Source: Gammaproteobacteria bacterium
GTDB taxonomy: Bacteria > Pseudomonadota > Gammaproteobacteria > Pseudomonadales > Azotimanducaceae
Length of the DNA stretch: 64,000 nt
Direction: 5' to 3'
Assembly: GCA_002708765.1 (NCBI GenBank)
Contig: PAPD01000013.1
Span: 97,670 to 161,669, forward strand
Shown: piece by piece, positions 28,367 to 37,792 of the stretch
How the letters are laid out: every line of letters starts with the position of its first letter
Position numbering within the stretch: the stretch's first letter is position 1
Notes under the pieces: model-generated
Told to the model about the DNA's origin: nothing
The model's database searches: none
The model's input: only the letters and a program-made list of their open reading frames with translations
Translations under genes and position numbers: made by a program

Positions 28367-31040
28367 CTTCCAGCCTTTTTAATTTTAGGGCCATGATATT
28401 TTTTGCGGATAGGTAGTTACTTCCCGAGAAGTCCGAAAGTAAAACGTCGGAATCATGAAAATTGGTCCCCTCAAGTTGAGCGTTAACGAATCTGGCACCC
28501 GAGCACTGCGAAGAAGCCAGAACAGTCTCTTTCAGAACCGCTCCCTGAAAGTCTGTTTCATGGGCAATACATTCGTAGATAACAACATTACTCAAATCCG
28601 TGCCGCTCATTTTCATGCTTCCCAGGTCGCATCTAATCAACTTCGCTCCTTGCCATGAAGAAGATCCTGCCCATACATTCCTTAAACCACAGTCCTCAAA
28701 ATAACTTTCCGAAAACTGGCAGCCCGTTAAAAAGGTTTCTCCCGCAAATTGACATCTGGAGAATTCACAGTTAATGCTGAGGGCCATCTGTATATTGGTA
28801 TCGCAAAAAACTGCCTGACTAAGCTTCGACTCATTCCATCTTGAAAGCATCAGATTCGCATCGGAAAAAATGCACCGATTTACCAGACTACCTGAAAAAT
28901 CCGAGCCGCTCAGATCGCTCTTCATGAAGCCGGTATCCGAAATCGTGCACTTTGTCAGGTCTGACTCTCTAATTTCAGCTTCAAAAGCGTTGACATTACA
29001 AACTAACGAGCCAGTAAAAAGAGACTCTCTGATCTTCGCACCTATCATCTGGACACCGGTCAAATCGGTGTCACGGAAAAATACTCCGGCTCCTGATACG
29101 GAGTTAAGGTTGGCGTTAGTCAGCTTCGCACCGGAAAAAAAAGTCCCTGAAAGCTCGGCGCCGACAAACGACACATCGGACAACGACGCCCCACCAAACT
29201 GAGCTTCTCTTAGATTGGCGTTCTCGAAAATTGAACCAGTGAGGTCCATACCACTAAAGTCTATCCGGCTCAGGTCAGCTCCTGAAAAATCTCTTTCGGT
29301 CAAATTCTCGCCAGCGGCAATCAGTTCCAGCATCACTTCCCGTAATGCTTTTCCAGCACAGCCAGCCTTTTTTCTACTCTCTGAGGACGGCTCGACCGCC
29401 AGACGTCTTCCAGCGAGTTCCATTTTTCTTATTTCATCTGCCTTTTCCTGCGCAATCATCTGAAGCGGTTGCTCTGGAGGAAAAGTTGAATCATCAAGGT
29501 TATCCGGAGCATCAGGAAAAAAACTGTTCGTCGAGATCAAACCATCAACTAGAGAGCTTCTGTTTTTTGCTGTCTCTGTTGCCTTCCGGACAAGATCTTT
29601 TTTTTCCTTCTTTTCATTCTCGCTGTCGCTATCTTCCTGGTTCTCTGCTTCTTTCAGCGCGTCATTCAGGCCGGGGATCCCGTTCAGTTTATCTTTAATA
29701 GGAGTGCCCAATTTTTCCTCCGCTTCCGCTATTCGCTCCCGACTTGCTTCTACCATTGGTGCCAGGTCCAGATCACCCGTTTCTTTAGCCAAGGGCGAGA
29801 CTACGTATCTGGGATCAATCGGTGGCGGAGCTTCGCCCTCCGGAACATCGACATCATACTCTTCCCTCATTTCTTCCCGATATGACTGCCAACCCTCCTC
29901 CATATCTTTATTGATACGGTCGATTTCTTTCCCATGCGCATTTTCTTCCTCAAGAATTTGTTCAGGACCTTTTTCAGGTGAGAGGTCGGAATCCCGCATG
30001 ATACTGTAAAGAGCAGACTCAGGATCGATCCTCTCGAGTAATGCCGACTCGTAGTAGTTTTTTGGCCTCGGTAAATCCGACAGGTTTTCGTAAGCAAACA
30101 TCAGATGCCGGATCTGTTGTGCTGCAAGCCTTTCTTCTACCAGGCATTGGCCTCGGCAGATGACCAGACCCATTTCCGCCTCAGGCAGAAAAATAACTGT
30201 CTCGGGGTTCGTCTCTATCTCTTTGATTCCTGCATTATCTTCGGCAAAGCACCGGGCTCGAAATCCCGGGAGGCTTCCTTGAATACTGGAAAACTCGCTG
30301 TGCAAATTAGTAAGTGAGAACGTTTCACTGCCCTCAAAGCCGGCGGACGTTTGCTGGTCCGGTGACGCTCTGTTATACAGCTTAAAATCCATATCCGCCG
30401 GAAGGTCCGGGAAGTCTTTACCAAAATACTCATCATCGTAGGTCCCGGCGAAGTTCCTTCTGCAGGCAGCCGACATACCTATCGGACCGAATCCTGCTGG
30501 TTCTATTCTTTTTCCCGGCTTGCTGGTTCGATCACCCGGATACTCGAAATTGGGCAAGGCGACCTTGATGAAGCCGTCAGTGTCAGCTGTCATTGGCCCC
30601 GTTCCCTCAGGATTCACCGGATCACCACTTTCACCCCAACCACGTTCCCAGGACAAAGGCATTGAGACAAAGGGCGCGGGTTCTGTTTTTCGGTAACGGA
30701 GGAATTTTTTCTGCCAGATTCGATCACCTGAGACCACCAGATTTTTCTCCAAGCTCCCCAGAGTAAACCCTGCCTCGAGCTCTCTGACAGGCTCTCCATT
30801 AGGCGAATGTACCTTGCCGAAAATAAGAACTTCACTTTTTGTTTTAGGCATACCTTCATCAATATACTCGCCCGGGGTCATGATTTTCATTGCACGAGAC
30901 CAACCCTCCGCCTCACTAAGAACCGAACTATTTTTTTTCAGATCAAAAAAGATCATCGGAGACACTACAAGGAAGTGCTTCTTGTCCCTGGAATAAGTGC
31001 GATGAATCAGTCCGATCTTTTTTGGCTTGAATATTCTCAT
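28344..31040 (-). CDS. DUF2169 domain protein with C-terminal pentapeptide repeats
   Basis: An 898-residue fusion. Residues 1 to about 330 form the DUF2169 domain (starting MRIFKPKKIGLIHRTY, with SEVLIFGKVHSPNGEPV and GFGPIGMSAACRRNFAGTYD). Residues about 370-560 are a Glu/Lys-rich region likely to form coiled coils. Residues about 570-880 are pentapeptide repeats (RDFSGADLSRIDFSGMDLTG and following). DUF2169 proteins act in other T6SS as adaptors that place cargo on VgrG or the PAAR-like tip. Here the gene lies 4 bp after vgrG, fitting that role. The repeat part resembles the next gene, suggesting duplication of the beta-helix module. Confidence 0.9.
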   Translation of the reverse strand: MRIFKPKKIGLIHRTYSRDKKHFLVVSPMIFFDLKKNSSVLSEAEGWSRAMKIMTPGEYIDEGMPKTKSEVLIFGKVHSPNGEPVRELEAGFTLGSLEKNLVVSGDRIWQKKFLRYRKTEPAPFVSMPLSWERGWGESGDPVNPEGTGPMTADTDGFIKVALPNFEYPGDRTSKPGKRIEPAGFGPIGMSAACRRNFAGTYDDEYFGKDFPDLPADMDFKLYNRASPDQQTSAGFEGSETFSLTNLHSEFSSIQGSLPGFRARCFAEDNAGIKEIETNPETVIFLPEAEMGLVICRGQCLVEERLAAQQIRHLMFAYENLSDLPRPKNYYESALLERIDPESALYSIMRDSDLSPEKGPEQILEEENAHGKEIDRINKDMEEGWQSYREEMREEYDVDVPEGEAPPPIDPRYVVSPLAKETGDLDLAPMVEASRERIAEAEEKLGTPIKDKLNGIPGLNDALKEAENQEDSDSENEKKEKKDLVRKATETAKNRSSLVDGLISTNSFFPDAPDNLDDSTFPPEQPLQMIAQEKADEIRKMELAGRRLAVEPSSESRKKAGCAGKALREVMLELIAAGENLTERDFSGADLSRIDFSGMDLTGSIFENANLREAQFGGASLSDVSFVGAELSGTFFSGAKLTNANLNSVSGAGVFFRDTDLTGVQMIGAKIRESLFTGSLVCNVNAFEAEIRESDLTKCTISDTGFMKSDLSGSDFSGSLVNRCIFSDANLMLSRWNESKLSQAVFCDTNIQMALSINCEFSRCQFAGETFLTGCQFSESYFEDCGLRNVWAGSSSWQGAKLIRCDLGSMKMSGTDLSNVVIYECIAHETDFQGAVLKETVLASSQCSGARFVNAQLEGTNFHDSDVLLSDFSGSNYLSAKNIMALKLKRLEDEYRSVA

Positions 31041-31044
31041 CTTC

Positions 31045-33909
31045 TTATATGATCACCTTGATAGCTGAAAGAATTTCCATTCGCAGACCTCTGATTTCTC
31101 CCTCGGTTCGACCGGGACCAGCTTTCATCTCTGTCCCTCCACCCACGAACTCAAACGAGTTTGACATTCCGGTTGCACTAAGGTTAGTTGAATACGTAGT
31201 AGCTGAAATACCCGTGCTTTCGAGAGTCGCCGATATATTTGTTGCACTCCCAGTTGCCGACGACGAAACCGACACTCCGCTTACCGATTGACTCGTGCTA
31301 GCCGCAACACACGAACTATTGTTCGAAAAGCCCACTACTGACTCGCTCGAAGAGGACCCGGTCGCTGATCTGTTTTCACTTATTCCGACAGCCTGCACCG
31401 ACGCATTGAGAGACTTTCCGTAATGGTAAGAATAATTTTCCGTATCACCGTAGGTCACCGACGTATTCGTCGAACAGAGATTTGAAGAATTCCCACTCTC
31501 ATGAGGCTCTTTGTTCTCGGCCACAAAGCGACTACTACCGTGAAAAGAAACGTTTTCCGTTTTTCCAAACGTTACCGATTTGCCGAAGCTATCGCCTATT
31601 GTCCGGGAAGTGGAATATTGCACAAAATCAGAATCCTCATCATCAAAGTCCTTGTCTTCCTCTGAGATGCTGTCTTCAACTTTCTTGTTCAGAGCATCTA
31701 TGAGCTTGTTCGGAAAGATTCCGCCGACCTTGGAATCGTTTTTGCTAGTTCCAACCGTGGAATGACTTTCACTGGTTCCGACTGTGGAATAGCTTTCACT
31801 GACTCCAACCGTGGAATGACTTTCTGTAAGCGCTGAACGACTGTGGGAGAAGGAATCACTTTCATTGAATGAAACACTGTTAAACTTTCCCGTAGCTCTG
31901 GCCGTCTCAACGATATTTTCGGCTACGGGAAGAGCAGTATCTTTATTCTTTCCCATACTAATACTCGCTGAATCACCGTAGCTGGTGTTGTAGCTGTCCC
32001 CTACGGATGTGTGGACAGTGTATCCGCCTGGCATGATATTTTTGCTGCCTTTGGATTCCAGTGTCTGCTGGATTTCCGGGACTTCTGTTTCATCACTGGA
32101 CTTGCCAACCAGCACATAACTACCAAGCTCTGGTACAGTAGTCATGTGACTTGCAAGTTTTACCCAATGACTCCGTATTGAATCTTGTGCATTTACAAAC
32201 TTGACGTATAACCCTCTGCAACTATAAGACTGATCTTCCTTACCCTCTTCCCTGTTCTCAACAGTATATTTGTACGACTTGGACTCATAGTCGAAGACCG
32301 GGGTTTTAGAAAAGTATTTTTTCTGGGTGTGCTTCATAGACTGTTTTGCCGAAGGGCCTGGCACTTTGACCACGATGGCCAGAATATTTCCCTTGTGATC
32401 ACCTCCTGATTCGAATTTTGTTGCCAGAAATTTCTTGTCCACGGCACTAAAGTGATTGCTGTATGAACCATCCACAGAGGCAGTATGAGAAACCGAAATC
32501 GCGACAAACTCCTTGTTATTAATTTCCGGACGGACCGGGGTGCCAAGCCCCTTGAAAGGAGTCTTGTCTGATGCATCATCCCTGAATGACTCCTCGACAT
32601 TAAAGTAATACCCCGGCTTAAGTTCAGCACAAGCGCTTTTTCCGTCGAGCGATGCCTTCCCCGCAGAAATTTTCTTGTTTGCGGTGTCAGATCTCTTGTC
32701 GGCTTCATAGTCTGTCGCTCCATACTGAACCACGTGCATTTGCTCCATATTCAACGTCGGCTTTTCATAATCATCGTTATGGTGATATTCGACCTCCGAA
32801 GTATTAGCCTCCTCCCAGGTCGAGTGCTGCTGAGCGAGCATAGTACTGACACCTTGGGTCGTCAGATTCTCCTGGTATTTGAAATCTGAAATATAGTCCT
32901 CCCGATCCTGCCCACCTTCGGTATAGGAAAGTAATAACGATTTGACTTTTTCTGTTTCCTCCGAGAAACCTGATCGGTTAATCTTTCGCTCATATATCGG
33001 TTGATAAAAAGGCTGATCAGTAATAATCATTCGGTGATCTTTGTCGGAATGCTCGAAGTAGTAGAAAAGATTCACTTTTTTCATCAGGCCCGATATAAAA
33101 TCAAGGTCCGTTTCACCTGTCTGAATCCAGTCCTGCTTTCGATAATTTGCTAGTCCAAGAGCGTGGGTTTTGTGCCTGATATTATTAAGTGCGAGAACCG
33201 TTTCGATGACCTCCTTGATGGTTTTATCCTCAAAGATCCTGTAGTGGCTCTGAAGACCTAGCCGGAAAATAGAGGGCTTCACCTCAAGGTGGTACTTCCC
33301 TCGTTCGGCCATCGCAAAGCTTGTCACAATGCCGTTAAAGAAAGAAACCGGCCTTTCGGAAGATCCGACCAGGCAAGGCTTAGGCCAACCGCCAGCTTGC
33401 AGATTATCCCCTGGATAGGATCCGGAGCTTACGTCTTTCCCGGTCTCGGGGAGACCGATTCTCACCGAGACATTGCTACCGATGATCTCATCAAAAAGGA
33501 AAGACAGATCTCTCTGTGGAGGGGTATTCTTCCCGGGCGAGTCCATTTTAGTGCCGGAACCCTCGCTCCCTGACCGACCCGTGTTGAGAGAATGGGCTAA
33601 CGGATTGGAAGTTTTCCACCATGGGGACGAATTAGTGCTTTCCAGTTCCAGCTCCTGATCCCGAGATTGATGCTTGTCGTGGGGAAGACCACCCGACACG
33701 TAATCGTTTGCTGCACATTCCAGGTTATAGGTAAAGGGTTGGGATATCTCTTCGGTTCCCGAAAATGTCTGTAGCCGCATAACCGAATCTTCAATTTTTC
33801 GATCATTATCCATGGTAATACACATATCAAGACTGCAACGCGGCGTGGCCAGGTCCGGAACTTTCTCAAGAAGCGTCTCTCTTTTTTCCTGCTTTTCCGG
33901 CTTATTCAT
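31045..33909 (-). CDS. tssI: T6SS VgrG spike protein with long Ser/Thr-rich repetitive tail
   Basis: The 954-residue protein has the phage gp27/gp5-like core in its first 640 residues: RLQTFSGTEEISQPFTYNLE, FRLGLQSHYRIFEDKTIKEV, FISGLMKKVNLFYYFEHS, then KLASHMTTVPELGSYVLVG. From about 640 to the end is an unusually long tail of Ser, Thr, Asn and Gly in regular strands (for example HTSVGDSYNTSYGDSASISM) with a 9-residue repeat near 692-726, most likely a beta-prism needle extension. An acidic insertion (SEEDKDFDDEDSDF) interrupts it. No C-terminal toxin domain is recognised. It trimerises to puncture target membranes. Confidence 0.92.
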   Translation of the reverse strand: MNKPEKQEKRETLLEKVPDLATPRCSLDMCITMDNDRKIEDSVMRLQTFSGTEEISQPFTYNLECAANDYVSGGLPHDKHQSRDQELELESTNSSPWWKTSNPLAHSLNTGRSGSEGSGTKMDSPGKNTPPQRDLSFLFDEIIGSNVSVRIGLPETGKDVSSGSYPGDNLQAGGWPKPCLVGSSERPVSFFNGIVTSFAMAERGKYHLEVKPSIFRLGLQSHYRIFEDKTIKEVIETVLALNNIRHKTHALGLANYRKQDWIQTGETDLDFISGLMKKVNLFYYFEHSDKDHRMIITDQPFYQPIYERKINRSGFSEETEKVKSLLLSYTEGGQDREDYISDFKYQENLTTQGVSTMLAQQHSTWEEANTSEVEYHHNDDYEKPTLNMEQMHVVQYGATDYEADKRSDTANKKISAGKASLDGKSACAELKPGYYFNVEESFRDDASDKTPFKGLGTPVRPEINNKEFVAISVSHTASVDGSYSNHFSAVDKKFLATKFESGGDHKGNILAIVVKVPGPSAKQSMKHTQKKYFSKTPVFDYESKSYKYTVENREEGKEDQSYSCRGLYVKFVNAQDSIRSHWVKLASHMTTVPELGSYVLVGKSSDETEVPEIQQTLESKGSKNIMPGGYTVHTSVGDSYNTSYGDSASISMGKNKDTALPVAENIVETARATGKFNSVSFNESDSFSHSRSALTESHSTVGVSESYSTVGTSESHSTVGTSKNDSKVGGIFPNKLIDALNKKVEDSISEEDKDFDDEDSDFVQYSTSRTIGDSFGKSVTFGKTENVSFHGSSRFVAENKEPHESGNSSNLCSTNTSVTYGDTENYSYHYGKSLNASVQAVGISENRSATGSSSSESVVGFSNNSSCVAASTSQSVSGVSVSSSATGSATNISATLESTGISATTYSTNLSATGMSNSFEFVGGGTEMKAGPGRTEGEIRGLRMEILSAIKVII
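31728..31835 (-). repeat. 27-bp tandem repeat within vgrG
   Basis: Three to four copies of a 27-bp unit, clear in the phase of CCAACCGTGGAATGACTTTC at 31751, 31778 and 31805. They encode the 9-residue unit ESHSTVGVS, ESYSTVGTS, ESHSTVGTS and a degenerate KNDSKVGG. The copies are still close at DNA level, so the array may change length by slippage or recombination. It falls in the beta-strand-rich VgrG tail, where each unit could add one turn of the needle. Confidence 0.85.
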
Positions 33910-34934
33910 TACGCCACCTCACTCATTTCATTTGAATCAAGGGAGGGACTTATCAGGAATTCCGGAAAACTATCCGTTTTGACAGACGAGTTCGTGTTCT
34001 TCAACCAGGAAGTATGACCTAACCTGAAATCTATCTCGATTCTGGACTCGGGAACACTATCCCACAACAGAACCAGACCTACTTTCACTTCGTGAAGACC
34101 GTCTACGAGCACTGAAACCAGTTGACAGAAATCGGTGTGCTCCTCGCCTCCCGGGAGGAGATCCAAGCATCTTTTTCTTGAATCAAGAAACAGTCTTAGA
34201 CCTATCCTGCTGGAGTTAGCCCAGTATCTGCTACCGAGACCTGGCCCCATCCCAAGACGAGCCCCCCCATCAATTCTTGCTCTATATTCCCTAGGCAATT
34301 CGCGCCAGGATCCCAATCCCGGTTCGATAGAGATCTGAATCCCCAGGGTCTCGGTCAGAATGTTCTTTAACAAAGAGTAGTTGATTCGCCGATTCGCTAG
34401 CGCAACGGAAAAAGTCTTCCAGAATTCACCATATCGACGGGGCAATTTTTCTACTAGAGACTGATTCGTTGGAAGACCGGATACCGACTCCAAAATTTTT
34501 TTATGTTCGCCATCGCTATCCGACCCGTTGAAAAGCATAAGCCCGAATCTTTTTTTCATCTTGAAGAGCGAGTGGAGCAATCTGTCGTTGAAAATGTTGA
34601 TGAATTCGTTGGGTCCCCGGTTACCGCTTGTCTCCTCTCGATAAAACAATTCCGAAAAAATATCCGGTAAGGGGCCATTCTGTCCGGACAGATTAAATCC
34701 GTTAACTAGCATTTTCAGTTCCGGCTGCTCACCGTTGGTGCTGATCTCTACGGCCTCGATAAAATTGGCTTTAAAAGCCGCAGAATTCTCTCCCTTTAAA
34801 CGCAACGCCGAGTATGCTCCATCCTTAGGATCAGTGCTTTCGAGAAGACGAAGAGCCTGAAAGAAGTTAAATTCCGGACCCATCGCGCGCAGGTCGGCTA
34901 CGCTAGTATTTTGTGTCCAGTCATCGGTTGCCAT
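33909..34934 (-). CDS. tssG: T6SS TssG baseplate protein
   Basis: TssG forms the baseplate wedge with TssF, TssE and TssK. The 341-residue product opens with FNFFQALRLLES and contains LKMLVNGFNLSGQNGPLPD, FINIFNDRLLHSLFK and LGSWRELPREYRARIDG, all standard for the family. It overlaps vgrG by 1 bp and tssF by 37 bp. Confidence 0.94.
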   Translation of the reverse strand: MATDDWTQNTSVADLRAMGPEFNFFQALRLLESTDPKDGAYSALRLKGENSAAFKANFIEAVEISTNGEQPELKMLVNGFNLSGQNGPLPDIFSELFYREETSGNRGPNEFINIFNDRLLHSLFKMKKRFGLMLFNGSDSDGEHKKILESVSGLPTNQSLVEKLPRRYGEFWKTFSVALANRRINYSLLKNILTETLGIQISIEPGLGSWRELPREYRARIDGGARLGMGPGLGSRYWANSSRIGLRLFLDSRKRCLDLLPGGEEHTDFCQLVSVLVDGLHEVKVGLVLLWDSVPESRIEIDFRLGHTSWLKNTNSSVKTDSFPEFLISPSLDSNEMSEVA

Positions 34935-36748
34935 TTGAATACTCGCTCATTTCCTAACTTAAGTTCTAGAGATGAAAAAGAGTTTATATGCGAAAAAAGC
35001 GCAAGATATTGATTAAGAACCGAACCAAACAGGGTCGGACTTCCTTCAAACTTCCTTTCATTTAGAACCAGGGTGTATTTTGTGCCTTTGTAATAACCTC
35101 GCCAGCCGCCCTTCTTTGAAGGAGCAACGCTCTCTTCTGCGTCAAGCTGCTCTATACTTTCTATCTGACGTTGCCCTACAAGATCTTCCTGATTAACGTA
35201 AAGATCTAATGCCTGCCTAAGAGAGTTTCTGGCAGTATCAGTGTCAGACAAAGCCGAGTGGTAGAGAGATAGATGAGATATTAATTGCCATTGTCGTTCA
35301 CCGCCCAGGCTGCTTTTCTGGTAGCGGGTTGGCCTGCCGTTAAGCTTTATGGAAGTCAGCGGGCCACTTCCTATTAAACTAAACTCCTGCCCGGGAGGCA
35401 AAGATTCGCATAACGAATTATTACAACACAGCGTCTCCGCAAAAATTGTTTCCTTGCCAGGTGTATCTCTCTCATAATCGGAATTGAATAGAGATATCCA
35501 GACCTCGTTGCCCTGCTTCTTTCGGTGGTAACTTTCCTCGAACTGTGAAAGCCAGCAGTATTTGTCATCTGTTTGCTGGCCTACCACCGGGGAAAAATAG
35601 GGGGCTAATTCTTGTTGCTCTCCTTTCGAATTTATCGAGAATACCTTGTCGACTCGGAATATTTCATAGGCATCATGTTGTTCTCTATCCAAAGAAAGAC
35701 GATGACGATACTCCTTGCTGGTCAAGGGAATCGGTTCACTGGTTTTCTTGAATATATTGATTACCGGAGCGCAATTAAGCTTAATCGACTGATCATTTAC
35801 GGGGATAGTCTCTGGTAATTTTTCGTTCAGAATCAGCGCAAAACTTCCAAACTCAATGGTATCTTCATCCTTACTAACAGGGCCAAGACTATCCAGGCCA
35901 GCTAATTCAAAAAACAGAAATTTTTCAGGGAAAGCAAAATAATCATGCAACAAAGTCAGACCCAGCTCCTGCCTGGAGTCACGTGGAAATATTCGTTCAT
36001 TGTCTTCGAACCCATTAACTTTAAAGGCACTACTATCAAAGATTTTTTTGACGTTTCCTTCATGATCCAGAACGGCCACGCCAATAAGGTGACGATAGAG
36101 CAATTCAAGAAACAGAAACCGATATTCCTCCTCTATATTGATGAAGAACCTCATCGGCCTTCCGAAGTCTACATTTCCAGCAGCACCTAGCTCGCTCTCA
36201 CCAAGTCCGATCCGGAGCACTGACTGCGCCCTGGAGAAACGCCTTTCAATCTCCGGGTATTGAGTCCCCATTTCCTTTTGTACCGACAGAACTTTGAGCG
36301 GCCAAAGCAGCGCATCGTAGCATGTAGAAAACCGGCACTTCTTCATAATCGACAGTTCATCAGACGATTCGGATATATTCACTGGCTCCATCACCGAGCC
36401 ACCCGGTAAAAGATATCCATTACCAAAGTCCGCGGCAAAACCATCGACCTCGAATTCGGCAATCGACATCGAAGGCGTTGATGCCACTAACTGAGGATAA
36501 AGTTGCTGAAGCAGGATAGTCGGTAGCTTGCTAGACTCAGACTCCACCATCAGTCGCAAACGCGAATGCATCCAGGCAAAAGATTGCAAGAGGTGCTCGA
36601 CGTGAGGATCCCGAGAACGTCCCCTAGAGAGAGACAATTCAGCTGCTATGTTCGGAAACCTTTCTCCAAACTGCGCAGCATTATCTCTCAAGGCTTCCAT
36701 TTCGGAAACGAAGTAGGAGTTCAATTGGTTTCTCGATACAGCTACCAT
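34898..36748 (-). CDS. tssF: T6SS TssF baseplate protein
   Basis: TssF is the main wedge protein of the baseplate. The 616-residue length is usual. The N-terminus has YFVSEMEALRDNAAQFGERF, and RSRDPHVEHLLQSFAWMHSR with LLQQLYPQLVASTPSMSIAE follows, typical of VasA/ImpG proteins. Later segments include GSGPLTSIKLNGRPTRY and QLISHLSLYH, and the C-terminal YTLVLNERKFEGSPTLFGSV. It is placed between tssE (6 bp apart) and tssG (overlap). Confidence 0.95.
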   Translation of the reverse strand: MVAVSRNQLNSYFVSEMEALRDNAAQFGERFPNIAAELSLSRGRSRDPHVEHLLQSFAWMHSRLRLMVESESSKLPTILLQQLYPQLVASTPSMSIAEFEVDGFAADFGNGYLLPGGSVMEPVNISESSDELSIMKKCRFSTCYDALLWPLKVLSVQKEMGTQYPEIERRFSRAQSVLRIGLGESELGAAGNVDFGRPMRFFINIEEEYRFLFLELLYRHLIGVAVLDHEGNVKKIFDSSAFKVNGFEDNERIFPRDSRQELGLTLLHDYFAFPEKFLFFELAGLDSLGPVSKDEDTIEFGSFALILNEKLPETIPVNDQSIKLNCAPVINIFKKTSEPIPLTSKEYRHRLSLDREQHDAYEIFRVDKVFSINSKGEQQELAPYFSPVVGQQTDDKYCWLSQFEESYHRKKQGNEVWISLFNSDYERDTPGKETIFAETLCCNNSLCESLPPGQEFSLIGSGPLTSIKLNGRPTRYQKSSLGGERQWQLISHLSLYHSALSDTDTARNSLRQALDLYVNQEDLVGQRQIESIEQLDAEESVAPSKKGGWRGYYKGTKYTLVLNERKFEGSPTLFGSVLNQYLALFSHINSFSSLELKLGNERVFKWQPMTGHKILA

Positions 36749-36754
36749 TTCCTA

Positions 36755-37165
36755 TCATCCAGTCATTGGAACCGACACACCGAAGCCATAACTCTGGTGA
36801 TCAAAATCAATCTTTCCCGATATCAGAAAAACCTGCTTTCCGTATCTATTATCATCTTCTGATATTCGAACTTGACAATCCTTCAAGCGCGGCTCGTAAA
36901 GCGCAATTGCTCTCTGAACCTCTGAAGCATAAGCCGTCAGGCTTTCGTGATTGACATCAACATCGGTAATACTTTTCAAACCATAATTCAGAACGCTATC
37001 AGGGAAACTCCCCTGATCCGAGTCCAGACCATAGAAATAACTTTTCTGGGAAAGAATTCTTCCCAGTTCTTTTTCGATCGCTAGTCTCAGATCTCTGAGA
37101 CTAGAATAACCCTGCGGCCGTCCATTCTTCGCAGGAGAACACAGTCGATCAAAGAGAAAACGCAT
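36755..37165 (-). CDS. tssE: T6SS TssE, gp25-like baseplate protein
   Basis: The 136-residue product matches the gp25 lysozyme-like baseplate family, which starts sheath polymerisation. It shows FDRLCSP near the start, then LRLAIEKELGRILSQKSY in the family form DLRxxIExDLExLLNTR, YGLKSITDVDVN, and the conserved EPRLKDCQVRI segment with the EPR motif essential for sheath contact. It lies 57 bp downstream of hcp. Confidence 0.92.
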   Translation of the reverse strand: MRFLFDRLCSPAKNGRPQGYSSLRDLRLAIEKELGRILSQKSYFYGLDSDQGSFPDSVLNYGLKSITDVDVNHESLTAYASEVQRAIALYEPRLKDCQVRISEDDNRYGKQVFLISGKIDFDHQSYGFGVSVPMTG

Positions 37166-37222
37166 TTCCGTAAAATCCTCTCGTGATTGCGATCATCATA
37201 TGGGCCATTTTTAACCCGCCAA

Positions 37223-37765
37223 TCAGGCCATTGGTCCACGGTTTCTCGCAACACTCCAGTCATAAACGTAGCTACCCGTAATTCTTGCCTGACTATCCTG
37301 ATTTGCTGTAGCCCACTGGATATCAGTGAAGTTGAGGGTTATCTGCTCCGTCGCCATGTCATTCGGATGAGACTGAGCCTCTACCGAAGAAATCATGCAA
37401 TTCCAGAGTTTTACCGTCATGATAGAACCGATAATACTTGGTCCATCCAGGTTGGCGTTTCTGCAAAGAAAAATCTGCGTGGGATTCGCGCCATCGTCTA
37501 TAGGAGCGGCTGCAAGGCAGTGCTTGTATAAAAGAGGCGATGTCTTATCGAGATATTTCGTCGCTGTAATATCGTTCAATGTAGGTCGACCCGAGGTCCT
37601 CGCCGCGTTACTGACGTCAGTGGTCATCTGCTGCTTCATACCGAAATGCATTGAAACCAGCTCAATACAACCGGTCAGATCTTCGCCTGTATCGACAACT
37701 GTTCCATCGATCAGGCTGGCGCCCTCAAGCTCATCAAGTCCTGGTTTTAGTAATACTAAGTCCAT
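37223..37765 (-). CDS. tssD: T6SS Hcp inner-tube protein
   Basis: Hcp hexamers stack to form the inner tube ejected by sheath contraction. The 180-residue product has the Hcp beta-barrel pattern: IDGTVVDTGEDLTGCIELVS, HFGMKQQMT, NDITATKYLDKTSPLLYKHC (equivalent to the usual TKxxDxxSPxLxxAC), VKLWNCMISSVEAQ and EQITLNFTDIQW. It is slightly longer than common Hcp proteins (about 160-172). It starts 27 bp after the sheath fusion gene. Hcp also acts as chaperone for small effectors. Confidence 0.9.
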   Translation of the reverse strand: MDLVLLKPGLDELEGASLIDGTVVDTGEDLTGCIELVSMHFGMKQQMTTDVSNAARTSGRPTLNDITATKYLDKTSPLLYKHCLAAAPIDDGANPTQIFLCRNANLDGPSIIGSIMTVKLWNCMISSVEAQSHPNDMATEQITLNFTDIQWATANQDSQARITGSYVYDWSVARNRGPMA

Positions 37766-37792
37766 AGCTTTATCCTTTCCTTAATCCTCTGG

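Noticed and set aside
37395..37784. Plus-strand frame of 129 codons opposite hcp
   Set aside because: Antisense shadow of a certain Hcp gene.
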